DNA of 20,315 bases. Origin: Candidatus Latescibacter anaerobius SCGC AAA252-E07. Lineage in GTDB: Bacteria; Latescibacterota; Latescibacteria; Latescibacterales; Latescibacteraceae. The translations under genes and the position numbers were made by a program. The first letter of the stretch is position 1. Each line of letters begins with the position of its first letter. Where the stretch lies: positions 1 through 20,315 of the forward strand of contig AQSL01000115.1 of NCBI GenBank assembly GCA_000403035.1. Reading direction: 5' to 3'. Shown here one piece after another: positions 16,971-20,315 of this stretch. Below the pieces are notes generated by a model that worked only from the letters and a program-made list of their open reading frames with translations, did not search any database and was not told the DNA's origin.

Positions 16971-17767
16971 TGACTTCACCGCAGCTTGAAAACGGACATA
17001 CCGATATTGCAAATGAAATAATAGAAGCACTATCGAGGATTCGAATTCCAGGTGAAGCAATGCAGATATTATTTTTCATATTGCGAAAAACTTATGGCTG
17101 GCATAAAAAGAGGGATAGTATTTCACTTTCACAATTTGTATTAGGCACAAATCTAAAAAAACCAACTGTTTGTAAAGGAATAAGAAAATTAAAGGACATG
17201 AACATAATTAGTACCCAAAAAGATAACGATTTAAGAGTATATTATTGTTTTAATAAGCATTACAACGCATGGAAACCGTTACCCAAAAAGGTAACGTTAC
17301 CCAAAAAGGTAATGATCGTTACCCAAAAAGATAATCCATCGTTACCCAAAAAGATAATCCCTACTATATATACAAAAGAAACTATTACAAAAGAAACTAT
17401 TACAAAAGAAAGAAATAATAAAGAAAAACCATTCAGGGGTGAATGCAAAACCGTAATTGATTATTTGAATAAAGTAACTGGTAAGAATTATCGTAATATT
17501 GAAAATATCAGAGCCCGATTGAATGGTGGTTACACTGTAGAGGACTGTTTAAAGGTTATTGATACGAAAAGCAAAGACAAATATTTCATTGAAAATCCAA
17601 AATATCTTAATCCGGTTACTCTATTCAGGCCAACTAACTTTGAAAATTATCTCAATGAAACCCCACAAGACGCAATATTTGAAATAGGTGGAATGGCCGC
17701 TCTGAAAAGAATGGTTGAATCCGAGATGAAAGAAAATGAAAGGATCGGTGTTTTAAATGACGCTTGA
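16970..17767 (+). CDS. Phage replication initiator (lambda O-like N-terminus, phage C-terminal domain)
   Basis: A 265-residue protein that should bind the phage origin. Residues 1-100 form a winged-helix domain of the phage replication protein O type (NGHTDIANEIIEALSRIRIP, then ILFFILRKTYGWHKKRDSIS). Residues 101-152 are a low-complexity linker (LPKKV, LPKKV, TQKDN, LPKKI, then TKETI repeats). Residues 160-230 match the conserved phage C-terminal domain (TIGR02220 type): VIDYLNKVTGKNYRN, IRARLNGGYTVEDCLKVID and LFRPTNFENYLNE. The linker DNA consists of four iterons and an A/T-rich repeat, so the gene carries its own probable origin, as lambda O does. It overlaps the next gene by 11 bp. Family identification is confident; origin binding is inferred. 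Confidence 0.9.
   Translation: MTSPQLENGHTDIANEIIEALSRIRIPGEAMQILFFILRKTYGWHKKRDSISLSQFVLGTNLKKPTVCKGIRKLKDMNIISTQKDNDLRVYYCFNKHYNAWKPLPKKVTLPKKVMIVTQKDNPSLPKKIIPTIYTKETITKETITKERNNKEKPFRGECKTVIDYLNKVTGKNYRNIENIRARLNGGYTVEDCLKVIDTKSKDKYFIENPKYLNPVTLFRPTNFENYLNETPQDAIFEIGGMAALKRMVESEMKENERIGVLNDA
17277..17357. repeat. Four 18-bp iterons: probable phage replication origin
   Basis: CGTTACCCAAAAAGGTAA occurs at 17277-17294 and 17295-17312. CGTTACCCAAAAAGATAA occurs at 17317-17334 and 17340-17357. A fifth core, TACCCAAAAAGATAA, is at 17212-17226. Each unit has near-dyad arms (GTTACC/GGTAAC in unit 1) around CAAAAA. Lambda iterons are also four 18-bp dyads with a CAAAA-like centre inside gene O. 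The repeats fall in two reading frames (LPKK and TQKD), so DNA rather than protein sequence is being conserved. Confidence 0.8.
17361..17428. repeat. A/T-rich stretch with 15-bp direct repeats beside the iterons
   Basis: TACAAAAGAAACTAT occurs at 17371-17385 and 17386-17400, with a partial third copy from 17401. The stretch is almost pure A/T with purines concentrated on one strand. It lies directly after the iterons, where lambda has its unwinding element. Confidence 0.6.
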
Positions 17768-18371
17768 ATCTTTTACTGAGGGCATGGCGATTTTTCTGGC
17801 TACCTTTGGAAATGTAAAAGCCACTCAGGAAACACAGAAGATATGGCGCAGGCTCTTAATAGACGTTTCCGATAACGACTTTATATATGCTGTTGAGAAA
17901 ATATGCCGTGAGGTTCGCTCATTCTATCCTACCGATAATTTTGTGGCACTGATTAGAGAACAGCTTACCGTAAATATTGATGAACGGGCGTTATTCGCAT
18001 GGGAAGCCGTTTTAAAAGCGATGGGGCATATCGGAAGTTACCGGTCTGTTGAGTTCGATGATCCGGCTATTCATTCGACAATATTAATCATGGCCGGGGG
18101 ATGGCCTGAGTTCTGTCAGATTCGATGCGACAAGTGGATGCAGAAAGAATTTATAAATAACTACAAAGTGATGGTGAAGAAAACATCACACCCGGAATAT
18201 CTGCCCGGAATAGTTGATACTGAAAATCGGGCAAATGGGTATTTGGATCATGTGGGAACACCGAAATTAATTGATACAGGTATTAAAAAGAGCGGCCAGG
18301 GTATAGAGAATAAGAATCCTCATAAGGAGATGTTGAACAAGGCAAATGAAATTATACTGGAGCATGTATGA
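17757..18371 (+). CDS. Phage protein next to the replication initiator (DUF6475-like, possible helicase loader)
   Basis: A 204-residue soluble protein. Its central part, AWEAVLKAMGHIGSYRSVEF then DDPAIH and GGWPEFC (about residues 81-123), resembles a recurrent phage domain that I recall as DUF6475. The N-terminal 75 residues are helical (TFGNVKATQETQKIWRRLLI, YAVEKICRE). Its position directly after the O-like gene, with overlapping codons, is that of lambda P or other helicase loaders, so I infer a role in bringing the host helicase to the origin. I see no P-loop of the DnaC type. ATG 17757 is coupled to the previous stop. The C-terminal 35 residues look disordered. The domain name is from memory; the function is inference. 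Confidence 0.6.
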   Translation: MTLESFTEGMAIFLATFGNVKATQETQKIWRRLLIDVSDNDFIYAVEKICREVRSFYPTDNFVALIREQLTVNIDERALFAWEAVLKAMGHIGSYRSVEFDDPAIHSTILIMAGGWPEFCQIRCDKWMQKEFINNYKVMVKKTSHPEYLPGIVDTENRANGYLDHVGTPKLIDTGIKKSGQGIENKNPHKEMLNKANEIILEHV

Positions 18372-18562
18372 ATTTTCAACAAAAATCGTATCCGAAGTTG
18401 AATAAAGAAGAAGTTGATCAGAGAATTAAACGAATAGAATATGAAATAGCTCAATGCTTGAGCTTTGACTTACCTATCGATCACTTGGAAAATGAATTGA
18501 AGGAGCTGCAGTCAGTCTTTTATGTGAGGCAGAATCTTAATAGAAAGAAAAGATTGGTTTGA
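18368..18562 (+). CDS. Small coiled-coil phage protein
   Basis: A 64-residue protein I do not recognise. It is highly charged, with a probable coiled coil over about residues 14-50 (EEVDQRIKRIEYEIAQ, DHLENELKELQSV) and a basic tail (RKKRLV). ATG 18368 overlaps the previous stop (ATGA) and has GGAG nearby, so it is coupled to the replication genes. It is likely a real gene, given the junction. Confidence 0.6.
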   Translation: MNFQQKSYPKLNKEEVDQRIKRIEYEIAQCLSFDLPIDHLENELKELQSVFYVRQNLNRKKRLV

Positions 18563-18608
18563 TTAAATGATTAATACAATAGATAAGTATATTATATACA
18601 TAGAGTTA

Positions 18609-18694
18609 GGGGGGGCGGGTAAATCTCTGGAGGGTATCAGACCGAAACCGTTTGCGTAACTTCGTGCGAATTTTCCCAGAATTGGAAGAAAAAT
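18609..18694. promoter_or_regulatory. G-rich conserved-looking block, candidate packaging (cos) site
   Basis: The 166-bp gap 18563-18728 holds a run of seven G, then CGGGTAAATCTCT, GGAGGG, AGACCGAAACCG and GCGTAACTTCGTGCGAATTT. It is far more G/C-rich than its surroundings. From memory, a block with GGGGGGGCGGGT-AAATCTCT and AGACCG recurs before terminase or HNH genes in many cos phages. I infer a cos or terminase-recognition site; this is unproven. The four G-runs could also form a quadruplex. Confidence 0.4.
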
Positions 18695-18728
18695 TTAAAA
18701 TAATTTCAGGGGTATCGAAAAATAATAA

Positions 18729-19367
18729 ATGGAAACTTTAAATATAAAAAATTTGCTGGGCGAAAATACAATCGAAAAAACTCTAATGCCAGACCCTAAA
18801 ATCATGAAAGCAAAACTGGCTATTAGAACAAAAAGGATTCACTTGAAAGCGAAGAAGAAAAACGAAATACGGCTTGAACACTTGCGAGAGTTATTGAGTG
18901 AATTGCCAAAAGTCAATGAATCTTTTCATGTTGTATCATCTGGCAACTTTGATTTTTGGATGTACATTCCTTATTTAATCGGGATGATGGGTTACGCAGA
19001 TAATTTGTATGTCTCGACCTGGACCATGAGCCGGGAAGTCGTGAACCAGATATTTGAAATGTTTGATACCGGAAAGGCAAAGAGCTTATCTGTAATGACC
19101 GGGCTGTATTTAAAAAGGAGAGAGACCGCAGTATATACAATGCTTTTAAACGGAATTATTAACAGAAACCAAAGATATGTGGCGTTTAAAAATCATACAA
19201 AACTATTACTATTATCAAATATCAAAAGCAATGTTTATTTGGTAATTGAGGGATCGGCAAACCTAACAGCAAACCCCAGGGCAGAACAGTTTATTTTAAC
19301 GCACTCCAGGGAGCTATATAATTTTCATTGTGAATGGATGAACGATATGTTTGAAAGGGCAAAGTAG
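18729..19367 (+). CDS. Phage PLD-like domain protein
   Basis: A 212-residue protein resembling phage proteins annotated as phospholipase D-like. FHVVSSGNFDFWMYIPYLI (about 66-84) is the first conserved block. The second has HTK followed by LLLL and then IEGSANLTANPRAEQF (about 158-189), a single HxK...GSxN signature in which the usual aspartate of HKD is not at its normal place. The protein ends with a conserved-looking ELYNFHCEWMNDMF. One signature per chain suggests a dimer if it is active. The basic N-terminus (AKLAIRTKRIHLKAKKKNE) could bind DNA. It sits where many cos phages carry an HNH endonuclease, just before the terminase genes and after the G-rich block. A nuclease role is inferred. 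ATG 18729 has a weak ribosome site. Confidence 0.7.
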   Translation: METLNIKNLLGENTIEKTLMPDPKIMKAKLAIRTKRIHLKAKKKNEIRLEHLRELLSELPKVNESFHVVSSGNFDFWMYIPYLIGMMGYADNLYVSTWTMSREVVNQIFEMFDTGKAKSLSVMTGLYLKRRETAVYTMLLNGIINRNQRYVAFKNHTKLLLLSNIKSNVYLVIEGSANLTANPRAEQFILTHSRELYNFHCEWMNDMFERAK

Positions 19368-19369
19368 AA

Positions 19370-19732
19370 ATGACTATAAAGATCAACAGCGAACAATTAG
19401 AGCCTGACGATGTTTTCTCGAAGATTGTAATATTGGTTTCCATTGGCTTGAATAATTCGGAAATAATTAATCACTTTATAGAAAACGATCCGCAGAATGG
19501 ACTTGACGGTATAAAGATAAAAGAGCTTATAGGAAAAGCAAAAAAACATATAAAGAGCAGTATAAATATTGATTTCGATTATGAATGTGGGAATAGCTTA
19601 ACACGATTAAATGATTTATATAAAAAGAGCGCAAACATTCAGGATTATAAAACATGCCTGGCTACACAGAAACAAATAATATCACTTGTCAATGAGATTA
19701 AGAACCAAAAAGAGACAGATTTTAAATTATAA
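19370..19732 (+). CDS. Small phage protein upstream of the terminase
   Basis: A 120-residue protein. The N-terminal part is helical (EPDDVFSKIVILVSIGLNNS) and could hold a helix-turn-helix. The C-terminal segment CGNSLTRLNDLYKKSANIQD followed by CLATQKQIISLVNEI resembles, from memory, a segment recurring in small terminase-associated phage proteins. It starts two bases after the preceding stop and ends 14 bp before the terminase small subunit, so it belongs to the same packaging operon. Function is unknown. Confidence 0.6.
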   Translation: MTIKINSEQLEPDDVFSKIVILVSIGLNNSEIINHFIENDPQNGLDGIKIKELIGKAKKHIKSSINIDFDYECGNSLTRLNDLYKKSANIQDYKTCLATQKQIISLVNEIKNQKETDFKL

Positions 19733-19746
19733 AAAGGAGTTTTACT

Positions 19747-20223
19747 GTGAAGGGAAGAAAACCTAAACCAACAATATTTAAAATTCTTGAAAATGATAAA
19801 CATAAAGATCGTATCAATTATAACGAACCGTCCCCCGCCGTTTCGATACCGACTATTCCAGATTTCTTAAACGATGAGGCAAAAAAGGAATGGTTTCGAG
19901 TAACGCCGAAACTTGAAAAACTTGGATTAATATCAGACCTCGACCGGGCAGCCCTGGCGGCATACTGTCAACTATATGGCCGCTGGATAGAGTGCGAAAA
20001 GGTATTAAAAGAAAAAGGTGTATTTTATCGGGCACAGAACGGCAAAATCCAAAAAAGCCCGATTCTCGTAATTGCAAATGAATCATTTAACTTGATGTTA
20101 AAAGTCATGACAGATTTTGGACTGACACCATCCAGTAGATCAAGATTATCGGTGAGCTTAAAGAATGAAACGGAAAGCCCGATGGAGAAGTTATTAAATA
20201 GAGCTATTCAAGAAGAAAAATAA
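19747..20223 (+). CDS. Phage terminase small subunit, P27 family
   Basis: A 158-residue protein that recognises phage DNA and presents it to the large terminase subunit for cutting and packaging. Family features are clear: the basic start MKGRKPKPTIFKILE, then PSPAVSIPTIPDFLNDEAKK, WFRVTPKLEKLGLISDLDRA, AALAAYCQLYGRW, KSPILVIANESFNLMLKVMT and FGLTPSSRSRL. The length is normal for the family. The start is GTG at 19747 with AAGGAG at about 8 bases; no ATG fits better. The large subunit should follow beyond the window edge, but at least 92 bp without its start remain after the stop. Confidence 0.95.
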   Translation: MKGRKPKPTIFKILENDKHKDRINYNEPSPAVSIPTIPDFLNDEAKKEWFRVTPKLEKLGLISDLDRAALAAYCQLYGRWIECEKVLKEKGVFYRAQNGKIQKSPILVIANESFNLMLKVMTDFGLTPSSRSRLSVSLKNETESPMEKLLNRAIQEEK

Positions 20224-20315
20224 ATATCCTTTTTTCAGAGACCTTACGGGACGTGGGTTTCTCAGCCAGTTTGAGCATCTAACGGGAAGTTGGAACGCTG
20301 GTTTTAAAAGGTAAT
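20224..20315. other. Spacer after the terminase small subunit with two near-identical motifs
   Basis: The last 92 bases contain ACGGGACGTGGG and ACGGGAAGTTGG, 41 bp apart, and a small hairpin AGAGACC/GGTTTCT between 20239 and 20265. In one frame the stretch encodes FFRDLTGRGF and EHLTGSWNAGF before a stop at 20311-20313. It could be a packaging signal or the edge of an inserted sequence; it is too short to decide. Confidence 0.3.

Noticed and set aside
17371..17412. Possible CRISPR-like repeat
   Set aside because: The 15-bp units are directly tandem without spacers and lie inside a coding region; no cas genes are present.

Overview
The window looks like chromosome from an A/T-rich, diderm (Gram-negative-type) bacterium that I cannot place to genus. 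The diderm reading rests on a signal-peptide-bearing protein that looks like an outer-membrane beta-barrel with a TonB plug-like segment. The other housekeeping genes (HflX, pyruvate phosphate dikinase, tRNA-Val, a DUF362 protein) are widespread. About 15.9 kb is host chromosome. The last 4.4 kb is the left end of an integrated tailed phage.

Left part (1-4.2 kb). A CHASE2 sensor gene runs off the left edge on the minus strand and is broken by one base in a run of eight C. Upstream of it, also on the minus strand, is a CRP/FNR-type regulator. If the missing half of the CHASE2 protein is a nucleotide cyclase, as in many CHASE2 proteins, the two could form a cyclic-nucleotide circuit. The spacer between them holds diverged repeats, an inverted repeat and a terminator. 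A stand-alone CheY-like receiver follows on the plus strand and ends in an elaborate hairpin.

Middle (4.3-8.2 kb). One 1,114-residue protein of unknown function is alone between a convergent neighbour and a long A/T-rich spacer full of TTGTA/TACAA motifs. Its isolation, size and all-helical look make it the best candidate here for an undescribed system.

Core block (8.2-15.4 kb, all minus strand). In transcription order: ppdK with its own terminator, then a DUF362 gene closely followed by the outer-membrane protein gene, then hflX, then tRNA-Val with its own promoter and terminator.

Right part (15.6-20.3 kb). A decayed insertion-sequence transposase start lies beside the 3' half of a tRNA-Lys(UUU) gene. 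I read the latter as the left attachment site of a prophage whose intact tRNA-Lys should lie beyond the right edge. Rightward genes are two small excisionase-like DNA-binding proteins, a lambda O-like replication protein with four 18-bp iterons inside its gene (a probable origin), a probable partner protein, a small coiled-coil protein, a PLD-like protein, a small unknown, and a P27-family terminase small subunit. No integrase or repressor gene is present in this part.
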